A stretch of DNA of 32,960 bases, taken from Prevotellamassilia sp. (lineage in GTDB: Bacteria; Bacteroidota; Bacteroidia; Bacteroidales; Bacteroidaceae). Position numbers and translations under genes: made by a program. This document shows, piece by piece, positions 1 through 6,803 of this stretch. How positions within the stretch are numbered: position 1 is the stretch's first letter; every line of letters begins with the position of its first letter. The notes beneath the pieces are model-generated. The model searched no databases and was not told where the DNA came from. It worked only from the letters and a program-made list of their open reading frames with translations. The stretch lies in the NCBI GenBank assembly GCA_009775705.1, contig VSQE01000021.1, positions 1 through 32,960 on the forward strand, in the 5' to 3' direction.

Positions 1-123
1 AAGACTCGAACACCGTAGAATCAGCGTTCGAGCCATACTTTATTGCGCTATTTGTGTTTTATCGGACAGCAATATAAGCAAAACGGGCGTTTCAGACCGA
101 ATGTAAACGGAAGTTAAATGGCA

Positions 124-155
124 TTTGCATTTCGCCCGCCGATGCAGTATATTTG
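124..155 (+). promoter_or_regulatory. Promoter inside repeat copy A
   Basis: TTTG at 124-127 and TATATTTG at 148-155 are separated by 20 bp, a full match to the Bacteroides -33/-7 consensus. Both boxes and the spacing are kept in copy B. Transcription would start near 161 and run straight into the terminator at 184-206. Confidence 0.75.
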
Positions 156-160
156 CATCA

Positions 161-206
161 GCAAAGTAGAAGAACCCTGAAAAGCCGCCTATCGGGCGGC
201 TTTTTT
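161..206 (+). ncRNA. Candidate tiny RNA from repeat copy A
   Basis: The interval from the expected start after the TATATTTG box to the end of the terminator T-run is only about 46 nt. It would be a very short RNA: an unpaired leader containing AGAAGAACCCTGAAAAG followed by the terminator hairpin. The last 17 nt of the leader before the hairpin are identical in copy B, whereas flanking positions vary. That supports a transcript but does not prove one. It could instead be a decoy or insulator cassette. The exact 5' end is inferred. Confidence 0.4.
184..206 (+). terminator. Intrinsic terminator in repeat copy A
   Basis: GCCGCC (184-189) pairs with GGCGGC (195-200) around a 5-nt loop and is followed by six T. 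Flanking A and T residues can extend the stem. Copy B has the same hairpin with a changed loop. Confidence 0.8.
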
Positions 207-231
207 CGTTGCTTAACGTAAAAAAAACATA

Positions 232-294
232 CTATCTTTTTTAAAAAAGGTCCTATCTTGTTCAAAAAAGATACTATGTTGTGAAAAAAAGGTC
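232..294 (+). repeat. Three 21-bp direct repeats in copy A
   Basis: Units begin CTAT at 232, 253 and 274, exactly 21 bp apart. Each has the form CTATSTT, three to four variable bases, an A-run, then RRT. The period equals two helical turns, so the A-tracts face the same side of the DNA. Copy B carries the same array at 26035-26097 on the other strand. A protein-binding array or intrinsically bent DNA is the likeliest reading. Confidence 0.7.
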
Positions 295-452
295 CGTTTC
301 CAGAGTTTTTCCGATAAACCGCCATGTTAAACTATGGAGGGATACATTAAATTCCACGTGCAAAATTTAACACTAAAAAAAATCAGCCCACGGCTCAACC
401 GGCCATCATCAGACAAGAATCGGGAAACACCATCATGAAAAGATGAAATTCC

Positions 453-529
453 TGGAAAAACGGCATATTTTCCGCTAAAATTCCTGGAAAAACGGCAAAA
501 TCAAGTCAAAATCACTTGGAAAAACGGCA
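453..529 (+). promoter_or_regulatory. Three 13-bp iterons at 32-bp spacing upstream of the ATPase remnant
   Basis: The core TGGAAAAACGGCA occurs at 453-465, 485-497 and 517-529, so the period is exactly 32 bp (three helical turns). The third copy overlaps the -33 element of the promoter at 516-546. This layout looks like an operator array controlling the downstream gene. The stretch 340-448 before it is AT-rich and shows no gene. Confidence 0.65.
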
Positions 530-546
530 AAATGCCCCTATTTTTG
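516..546 (+). promoter_or_regulatory. Promoter of the ATPase remnant
   Basis: TTGG at 516-519 and TATTTTTG at 539-546 are separated by 19 bp. Transcription would start near 552, about 57 nt before the ATG at 609. That argues for 609 as the start rather than the in-frame ATG at 516, which lies inside the promoter. Confidence 0.6.
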
Positions 547-608
547 CAATGGATAAGCGGCATAAAGGGTTCTGCCACTTCATCCAACGAAATAAACGAC
601 AGACGATT

Positions 609-1016
609 ATGCTAAAGAGAAAGTATGCCGAGGGAATACAGATGCGGATTATCAAAGGAGACAGTAACATCAACTTCGGTTCTGTCTACGAGAACGCCGT
701 AGCACAGGAACTGACGGCACACGGCATCTCTCCCTACTACAACAATAAGAAACGGGGCGAACTGGACTTCGTGATAGAACTGGACGGCAAGGTACTGCCC
801 ATCGAAGTGAAGTCCGGCAAAGACTACGAAACGCACCGCGCCCTGTCCAACATCATGAATTGTGCCGACTACGACCTGCCGGAGGCCGTGGTGTTCTGCA
901 ATGACAATCTGCGGGTAGGCGGTAAAATCGTCTACGCCCCGGTCTATATGGCAATGTTCCTCCAAAAATACAATACGGCTCCCACCTACTACAAGATTGA
1001 CCTGACAGGGCTGTAA
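609..1016 (+). pseudogene. Internally deleted DUF4143-type AAA+ ATPase remnant
   Basis: This 135-residue product matches only the C-terminal DUF4143 part of Bacteroidales ATP-binding proteins. Visible features are a segment starting GSVYENAVAQELTAHG and a PD-(D/E)xK-like set: Glu51-x-Asp53, then Glu66-Val-Lys68. Family members I recall are about 380-450 residues, begin MLKRK, and carry Walker A and B motifs. Here MLKRK is joined directly to YAEGIQMRI, so the whole ATPase domain is missing while the frame is kept. This suggests a deletion at a short AAG identity. The start at 609 follows the promoter. The product may be made but cannot act as an ATPase. Confidence 0.7.
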
Positions 1017-1107
1017 TGCTGCATAGACCACCGGATTTCACCGCCCGACAGACAAAAGTACGGAATAAAAAAAGCCGAATTTCTCCACACTCTTGTAAAA
1101 AGATTGC

Positions 1108-1115
1108 TACCTTTG
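1108..1115 (+). promoter_or_regulatory. Probable -7 box of argF'
   Basis: TACCTTTG fits TAnnTTTG and lies 41 bp upstream of the argF' ATG. No clean TTTG lies at the usual distance upstream, so the promoter may be weak or regulated. Confidence 0.5.
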
Positions 1116-1156
1116 CCCCTCACACATATTCCAATTCAGAAAAAACAGAAAGCCGT

Positions 1157-2119
1157 ATGAGAACATTCCTCCACGTCGCCGACATCGGTCCGCTCGGACA
1201 AGCTCTCGAAGAAGCCGCCGAGATCAAACACGAACGCTACAGATACGAACAGCTGGGCCGGCACAAGACCGTCCTTCTCATTTTCTTCAACAACAGCCTC
1301 CGCACCCGCCTGAGCACCCAGAAAGCCGCCCGCAACCTGGGCCTTGACGTCATCGTGCTCGATGTGAACCAGGGAGCCTGGAAGCTGGAGACCGAACGCG
1401 GTGTGGTCATGGACGGCGACAAAAGCGAGCATCTGCTTGAAGCCATCCCCGTCATGGCCTCCTTCTGCGACCTCATCGGCGTGCGCACCTTTGCCGGACT
1501 TACCGACCGCGAGGCCGACTACGCTGAAAACGTCCTCAGCCAGTTCGTCCGATACTCCGGCCGCCCCGTCTTCTCGATGGAGAGCGCCACAGCCCATCCC
1601 CTACAGGCATTTGCCGACCTCATCACCATCAACGAATACAAGGAGAAGGCCCGTCCCAAAGTGGTGCTCACATGGGCACCCCACCCACGGGCACTGCCGC
1701 AGGCCGTTCCCAACAGCTTTGCCCAGTGGATGCAGGCCGCCGACGTGGACTTCGTCATCACCCATCCCGAGGGCTATGAACTGGACCCCCTTTTCGCCGG
1801 AAACGCCCGCGTGGAATATGACCAGATGAAGGCGCTCGAAGGCGCAGACTTCGTCTACGCGAAAAACTGGAGCTGCCCCGGCGTGACCCGCCCCGCCGAC
1901 TACGGAAAGATTCTGTGCAACGACCGCAGTTGGACCATCGACTCCGCCCACATGGCCGTCACCGCCGATGCCCACTTCATGCACTGCCTGCCCGTGCGCC
2001 GCAACATGATCGTCACGGATGATGTTATCGAGTCGCCGCGCTCGCTCGTCATCCCCGAGGCAGCCAACCGCGAGATCTCCGCCACCGTCGTGCTGAAACG
2101 AATGCTGGAAAACCTGTAA
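1157..2119 (+). CDS. argF': N-succinylornithine (or N-acetylornithine) carbamoyltransferase
   Basis: The enzyme transfers the carbamoyl group of carbamoyl phosphate to an acylated ornithine in the arginine pathway used by Bacteroidota and some Xanthomonadales. The 320 residues show the carbamoyl-phosphate site Ser47-Leu-Arg-Thr-Arg51, Trp75, HPLQ at 147-150 and HCLP at 276-279. Length and motifs fit the acylornithine branch rather than classical OTCase. Residue 90 is Ser. From memory, this position is Pro in the B. fragilis succinylornithine enzyme and Glu in the Xanthomonas acetylornithine enzyme, and Glu-to-Ser changes favour the succinyl substrate. N-succinylornithine is therefore the likelier substrate. 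The ATG at 1157 is chosen because the -7 box lies just upstream; the longer in-frame start at 1016 would lie before the promoter. A strong terminator follows, so the gene is probably monocistronic. Confidence 0.93.
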   Translation: MRTFLHVADIGPLGQALEEAAEIKHERYRYEQLGRHKTVLLIFFNNSLRTRLSTQKAARNLGLDVIVLDVNQGAWKLETERGVVMDGDKSEHLLEAIPVMASFCDLIGVRTFAGLTDREADYAENVLSQFVRYSGRPVFSMESATAHPLQAFADLITINEYKEKARPKVVLTWAPHPRALPQAVPNSFAQWMQAADVDFVITHPEGYELDPLFAGNARVEYDQMKALEGADFVYAKNWSCPGVTRPADYGKILCNDRSWTIDSAHMAVTADAHFMHCLPVRRNMIVTDDVIESPRSLVIPEAANREISATVVLKRMLENL

Positions 2120-2165
2120 GAAAAGGACCTTGGCGGAGAGAGGCTCTCCCCCCCAAGACAACCCG

Positions 2166-2216
2166 GCAGAATTGCAACCGGTCCGGATTTCCACCGGTTG
2201 CAATTCTGCTTTTTTT
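2166..2216 (+). terminator. Intrinsic terminator of argF'
   Basis: A perfect 17-bp stem pairs 2166-2182 with 2193-2209 around a 10-nt loop and is followed by seven T. It isolates argF' from the next operon. Confidence 0.92.
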
Positions 2217-2304
2217 GTCAGATCCACACAGTCGGATTTTCTCCCGGAAGGAACCGTTTCAGAACCGCTTTATCTGTTAACACGCCAACTTGCCTCCCGA
2301 AAAG

Positions 2305-2336
2305 TTTGTTCGTTTGCAAACCAGATATTAACTTTG
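2305..2336 (+). promoter_or_regulatory. Promoter of the mrcA-kdsB operon
   Basis: TTTG (2305-2308) and TAACTTTG (2329-2336) are separated by 20 bp, a full consensus match. The transcript leader to the ATG at 2434 is about 90 nt. The rest of the 2120-2433 gap holds only the argF' terminator and this promoter. Confidence 0.8.
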
Positions 2337-2433
2337 CAGTCGGCGGTCCTTGTGCCTCCCCAACGTTCCGGAGGAAAAATTCTTCCGTCCGGTGCGGAAA
2401 AAATCCCTGCGGGGACAGTTCTTTAATATAAAT

Positions 2434-4779
2434 ATGAGAAAAAAAATAGTCATCACGATATGGACCCTCTTTGCCACAACCGTACTGCTGACGGCACTGG
2501 GCATCATGGGCATCAAATGGGGATGGATAGGCTACATGCCTCCCATTGACGAGCTGCAAAACCCCATCAACCGTTTTGCCTCGCAAATCATCACTTCGGA
2601 CGGCAAGGTACTGGGAACCTGGTCGCGCAGCGAGAACCGCGTGTTCGTTCCCTACGACAGCATATCTCCTGCCGTATTCGAGGCGCTCGTGGCCACCGAG
2701 GACATCCGCTTCCACGACCACTCGGGCATTGACGCCCGGGCCGTGGGACGCGCCATCGTGAAACGCGGCATTCTGGGCCACCGCGAAGCCGGCGGCGGAA
2801 GCACCATCACACAACAGCTGGCCAAGCAGCTTTACTCTTCGGCCGCCGAGAGCACAATGGAACGCCTTTTCCAGAAACCCATAGAATGGGTCATTGCCGT
2901 AGAGCTGGAACGGGCCTATACCAAAGAGGAGATCCTGACGCTCTACCTCAACTATTTCGACTTTCTGCACAACGCCGTAGGCATCAAAACGGCCGCCAAC
3001 GTGTACTTCGGCAAACAGCCGGACGCCCTGAGCGTCACCGAAGCGGCCATGCTGGTGGGCATGTGCAAGAACCCCTCCTACTTCAATCCCGTGCGCGAGC
3101 CCGAACGGTGCCGCGAGCGGCGCAACGTGGTGCTCGCACAAATGACGAAGGCCGGCTATATAGACGAGACGGCCCGCGACAGCCTGAGCGAAAAGCCTTT
3201 AGGACTGAACTTTCACCGTATAGACCACAAGGAAGGCAGCGCCACCTATCTGCGCGAATACCTGCGCCGCATCCTCATGGCCGACAAACCGGACCGCAGC
3301 AACTACCGTGAATGGCAGGCACAGCAATACTACGAGGACTCGCTGGCCTGGGAGCAGGATCCGCTCTACGGGTGGTGCAAGAAGAACGTCAAGAAAGACG
3401 GCACCAACTATGACATCTATACCGACGGCCTGAAAATACATACCACGATAGACTCCCGCATGCAACGCTATGCCGAAGAGGCCGTACGCGGCCACGTGGG
3501 CCTGTATCTGCAACCGCTCTTCGAGAGCGAAAAGCGCGGCTCGGCCGTCTTCCCCTACTCGGGCGCCCTGTCGCGCAAACAGGTGCGGGAACTGCTGGAA
3601 CGCTCGATGCGGCAAAGCGACCGCTACCGCATGATGAAACAGGGCGGCGCCTCGGAAGAGGAAATCAAGGAGGCTTTCCAGACCAAAACACCGATGACCG
3701 TGTTCACCTATCACGGAGAGGTGGATACCGTGATGACCCCGATGGACTCCATCCGCTACTACAAGTCCTTCCTGCGCGCCGGCTTCGTCTCGCTCGACCC
3801 CGCCAGCGGATATGTGAAGGCCTACGTGGGCGGCCTCAACTATGCCCACTTCCAGTATGACATGGCCATGGTGGGCCGGCGGCAGATCGGTTCGACCATG
3901 AAGCCCTACGTCTACGCGCTGGCTATGGAAGACGGCTATACGCCGGAGGATGTCATCACCAACCTGCAACGCACCTACGGAAACTGGACCCCGCGCAACG
4001 GCAGCCGCGCCCGCTACGGACAGCCCGTCACCCTGAAATGGGGTCTCAGCCAGTCGAACAACTGGATCACGGCCGAACTGATGCACCAGATATCGCCCGA
4101 CGGCCGCCGCCTCGAAAAACTGCTGCGGCAGTTCGGCATGGCCACCCGCGACATCTATCCCTCCATCGTACTCTGTCTGGGACCGTGCGAGATCTCGGTG
4201 GGAGAGATGGCCAGCGGCTACACCGCCTTCGTCAACCGCGGCATACGCTGCGCTCCCATCCTCGTGACCAGCATCGAAGACAACCAGGGAAACATCGTGG
4301 CTGAGTTCCAGCCGCGCATGAACGAGGTGATCAGCGAACGCAGCTCCTACGCCATGCTGGACATGCTCCGCGCTGTCATCGATCACGGCACGGGCGGGCG
4401 CATCCGCTACAAATACGGCATCAAGGGACCTGTGGCCGGAAAGACGGGAACCACCAACCGCAACTCGGACGGATGGTTCGTGGGATGCGTGCCGCGTCTG
4501 GTAAGCGCCTGCTGGGTGGGCGGCGAGGAACGCGACATCCACTTCAGCACCACAGCCCGCGGACAGGGCGCCTCGACGGCACTGCCTATCTGGGCTTATT
4601 ACATGAAGAAGGTGTACCGCGACAAATCGCTGGGATATGACCCCGCAGAGGATTTCTCCATTCCCAAAGACACCACCCGCCTGCCACGCCCCGAAGAGGA
4701 TCTGCCCGAAGAGGATCCCGCGGCAGCACCCGCCGAACGACAAACTGAGAACGAAAACGTGGACGCCCTGTTCGACTGA
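2434..4779 (+). CDS. mrcA: Class A penicillin-binding protein 1A (murein glycosyltransferase/transpeptidase)
   Basis: This 781-residue bifunctional enzyme polymerises lipid II and crosslinks peptidoglycan on the periplasmic face of the inner membrane. A short cytoplasmic MRKK head and one membrane anchor (about residues 5-27) come first. The GT51 domain has the ATED motif with catalytic Glu89 and GGSTITQQL at 121-129. The transpeptidase domain has Ser487-x-x-Lys490 (GSTMKP), Ser541-Asn-Asn543 and Lys670-Thr-Gly. All catalytic motifs are intact. The acidic, proline-rich C-terminus is not conserved in the family. The ATG at 2434 is chosen because it begins the typical cationic head before the anchor; the upstream in-frame ATG at 2350 would add a non-family extension. 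It is the first gene of a probable five-gene operon. Confidence 0.95.
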   Translation: MRKKIVITIWTLFATTVLLTALGIMGIKWGWIGYMPPIDELQNPINRFASQIITSDGKVLGTWSRSENRVFVPYDSISPAVFEALVATEDIRFHDHSGIDARAVGRAIVKRGILGHREAGGGSTITQQLAKQLYSSAAESTMERLFQKPIEWVIAVELERAYTKEEILTLYLNYFDFLHNAVGIKTAANVYFGKQPDALSVTEAAMLVGMCKNPSYFNPVREPERCRERRNVVLAQMTKAGYIDETARDSLSEKPLGLNFHRIDHKEGSATYLREYLRRILMADKPDRSNYREWQAQQYYEDSLAWEQDPLYGWCKKNVKKDGTNYDIYTDGLKIHTTIDSRMQRYAEEAVRGHVGLYLQPLFESEKRGSAVFPYSGALSRKQVRELLERSMRQSDRYRMMKQGGASEEEIKEAFQTKTPMTVFTYHGEVDTVMTPMDSIRYYKSFLRAGFVSLDPASGYVKAYVGGLNYAHFQYDMAMVGRRQIGSTMKPYVYALAMEDGYTPEDVITNLQRTYGNWTPRNGSRARYGQPVTLKWGLSQSNNWITAELMHQISPDGRRLEKLLRQFGMATRDIYPSIVLCLGPCEISVGEMASGYTAFVNRGIRCAPILVTSIEDNQGNIVAEFQPRMNEVISERSSYAMLDMLRAVIDHGTGGRIRYKYGIKGPVAGKTGTTNRNSDGWFVGCVPRLVSACWVGGEERDIHFSTTARGQGASTALPIWAYYMKKVYRDKSLGYDPAEDFSIPKDTTRLPRPEEDLPEEDPAAAPAERQTENENVDALFD

Positions 4780-4826
4780 GAAAGAAGAAACGTCCCCCTA
4801 CGGAACACAAAAAGAATACCGACACC

Positions 4827-5576
4827 ATGAAAATATTAGCCATCATACCGGCCCGCTACGCCTCGACGCGTTTTCCCGCCAAGCCTTTGGCACTGCTGAA
4901 CGGACGTCCCATCATACGCTGCGTCTACGAACGGGTGGCGGAGGTCTTTCCCGATGTCTGCGTGGCCACCGACGACGAGCGCATCAGCAACTGTGTGACC
5001 GGATTCGGCGGCAAGGCTGTCATGACCTCTACGGAACACCGTAGTGGAACGGACCGCTGCTTCGAGGCTCTGCAAAAATACGGCGGAGACTTCGACATCG
5101 TGGTCAACGTTCAGGGTGACGAGCCGTTCATCGACGCCTCCCAGCTGCGCACCGTGGCAGCCTGCTTCGACGATCCGGACACGGAAATCGCCACACTCGT
5201 CAAACCGTTCCCGCCCGAGGCAGGAGTGGAGGCACTGCAAAATCCCAACTCTCCGAAAGTGGTCACGGACGAACGGGGATACGCCCTCTATTTCAGCCGC
5301 TCCGTCATCCCTTATCTGCGCGGCATCCCACAGGAGCAATGGCTGTCGGCCCACACCTTCTACAAGCACATCGGCCTGTATGCCTACCGCACCGACATTC
5401 TGGCCCGCATCACCCGTATGCCGCAAAGTACGCTCGAAAAAGCCGAATCGCTCGAACAGCTGAGGTGGTTGCAGGCCGGCCTGAAAATCAAAGTGGGCCT
5501 GACAGACATCGAGACCATCGGCATCGACACCCCCGAGGACCTGCAACGCGCCGAGGCTTTCCTGACACGGGAATAA
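4827..5576 (+). CDS. kdsB: 3-deoxy-manno-octulosonate cytidylyltransferase
   Basis: KdsB activates Kdo with CTP to CMP-Kdo for the lipopolysaccharide inner core, in the cytoplasm. The 249 residues are of normal length. The N-terminal nucleotide-binding segment reads IPARYASTRFPAKPL, with the catalytic-loop Arg and Lys residues present. VQGDEPFID lies near residue 95 and binds metal and sugar. It starts 47 bp after mrcA and no promoter is visible between them, so the two genes are probably co-transcribed. This links murein and LPS precursor synthesis. Confidence 0.95.
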   Translation: MKILAIIPARYASTRFPAKPLALLNGRPIIRCVYERVAEVFPDVCVATDDERISNCVTGFGGKAVMTSTEHRSGTDRCFEALQKYGGDFDIVVNVQGDEPFIDASQLRTVAACFDDPDTEIATLVKPFPPEAGVEALQNPNSPKVVTDERGYALYFSRSVIPYLRGIPQEQWLSAHTFYKHIGLYAYRTDILARITRMPQSTLEKAESLEQLRWLQAGLKIKVGLTDIETIGIDTPEDLQRAEAFLTRE

Positions 5577-5643
5577 AAGAGCTCAGCAGCCTTTCTTCCT
5601 CCCCTTCCCTTTTTCTTCACCCTGAAACACACCAACCTACACA

Positions 5644-6759
5644 ATGCGCAACTCATTCCTGACACTCATCCTGCTCCTTCTGGCCCTATTCTCCGTACAA
5701 GCCCAGAAAATACAAGTAGGCTCCTACACATTCAAAGACGGTTCGGCCGTATATACCGGTGATCTTCTGAACGGAAAGCCACACGGAAAAGGACGCACCA
5801 TCTTCAAAAACGGCGACAACTATGAGGGAGAATATGTGAAGGGGAAACGCCACGGCTACGGGACCTACACCTCAGCCAACGGCGAACGCTACGAAGGCCA
5901 GTGGTTTCAGGACCAGCAACACGGCCGCGGCACCAAATACTCACTGAACAACAACCGCTATGAGGGCCTCTGGTTCCGCGACAAAAAGGAAGGTGCCGGC
6001 ACCATGTACTACTACAACGGCGACGTATATAAAGGAAACTGGAAAGACGACAAGCGAAACGGCAACGGCACATACACCTACAAGAGCGGAGCCTTCTACA
6101 AAGGGCAGTGGGTGGACGACAAGAAACACGGTAAGGGCTACTTCGACTGGAAAGACGGTTCGAAGTATGAGGGAGACTGGGGCAACAACCTGCGCAACGG
6201 CATCGGAACGTTCTTCTACTCGGACGGAGACTACTACACCGGTGGATGGAAAGACGACATTCAGGACGGGAAGGGCATCTACAAGTCGAGAAACGGCGAT
6301 GTCTATGAAGGACAATTCGTACAGGGGGAACGGACAGGCGAAGGCGTCATCACATTCGCCAACGGCGACAAATATACAGGCCATTTCCTGAACGGAGAAC
6401 AAAGCGGACAGGGAACCTTCACGTGGAAAGGCACGGCCACCTATACCGGTGCCTGGAAGAACAACCAACGCAACGGGCAGGGCACCTACAAATGGAAAAA
6501 CGGCGACTCGTACACCGGAGGGTGGAAAAACAACGAAATGGACGGCGAAGGAGTGTGGAAGAAAGCCAACGGAGAGAAATTCAAAGGCTTCTTCAAAGCA
6601 GGCAAGAAGCACGGAAAAGCCGTAGAGATCAGAGCCGACGGAACCCGCTTTGACGGGCACTACAAGAACGGAGAGAAGGACGGAAACTTCACCGAATATG
6701 ACCGCAACGGGAACGTGACCCGCAAAGGGACCTACGTCAACGGCCGCCTGAAAAAATAA
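5644..6759 (+). CDS. Secreted MORN-repeat protein
   Basis: The protein has a Sec signal peptide (about residues 1-20, ending VQAQ). After it comes an almost uninterrupted array of about fifteen 23-residue MORN units of the form Y-x-G-x-W-x-(5)-G-x-G-x-Y-x-(3)-G. The array fills the 371-residue chain and leaves no separate catalytic domain. MORN arrays form extended beta-hairpin rods. In bacteria they are mostly found in envelope proteins, and no enzymatic role is implied. It follows kdsB by 67 bp and precedes the branching enzyme by 44 bp on the same strand, so a periplasmic or outer-membrane scaffold or glycan-contact role is plausible but unproven. Confidence 0.85.
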   Translation: MRNSFLTLILLLLALFSVQAQKIQVGSYTFKDGSAVYTGDLLNGKPHGKGRTIFKNGDNYEGEYVKGKRHGYGTYTSANGERYEGQWFQDQQHGRGTKYSLNNNRYEGLWFRDKKEGAGTMYYYNGDVYKGNWKDDKRNGNGTYTYKSGAFYKGQWVDDKKHGKGYFDWKDGSKYEGDWGNNLRNGIGTFFYSDGDYYTGGWKDDIQDGKGIYKSRNGDVYEGQFVQGERTGEGVITFANGDKYTGHFLNGEQSGQGTFTWKGTATYTGAWKNNQRNGQGTYKWKNGDSYTGGWKNNEMDGEGVWKKANGEKFKGFFKAGKKHGKAVEIRADGTRFDGHYKNGEKDGNFTEYDRNGNVTRKGTYVNGRLKK

Positions 6760-6803
6760 CCGTGCGCACAGAAAAAGAAAGCACCCCTTAAATCATACGA
6801 AGC

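Larger units (their letters stand above)
99..339 (+). repeat. 241-bp interspersed repeat, copy A (inverted partner at 25990-26230)
   Basis: This stretch aligns without any gap to the reverse complement of 25990-26230. Hand counting gives about 37 mismatches in 241 positions, or roughly 85 percent identity. Its parts in order are a Bacteroides-type promoter (124-155), a short leader, an intrinsic terminator (184-206), three 21-bp direct repeats (232-294), and a tail ending GTTAAACTATGGAG. The best conserved part runs from the leader through the terminator and the direct repeats. No ORF of note lies inside it and no clear terminal inverted repeats were seen. Positions 1-98 upstream hold no recognisable gene; a short open frame at 3-83 could be the tail of something outside the window. 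Whether this is a MITE-like element or a dispersed sRNA locus cannot be decided here. Confidence 0.85.

Noticed and set aside
4..31. tRNA-like fragment at the left edge (CTCGAAC and GTTCGAG)
   Set aside because: The 7-bp inverted arms resemble a T-loop region on first sight, but no acceptor stem, anticodon arm or CCA end can be fitted.
232..294. CRISPR array
   Set aside because: The 21-bp units are contiguous, with no spacers, and no cas gene is present.
2350..2433. Longer start for the penicillin-binding protein
   Set aside because: It adds 28 residues before the typical MRKK-anchor start and begins only about 14 bp after the -7 box.
3199..4743. Long minus-strand open frame opposite mrcA (514 codons)
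   Set aside because: It is an antisense shadow of a G+C-rich gene with clear motifs on the plus strand; its Val/Gly/His-rich translation resembles no family.
5714..6756. DNA-level repeat element
   Set aside because: The periodicity of 69 bp is fully explained by the 23-residue MORN units of the encoded protein.
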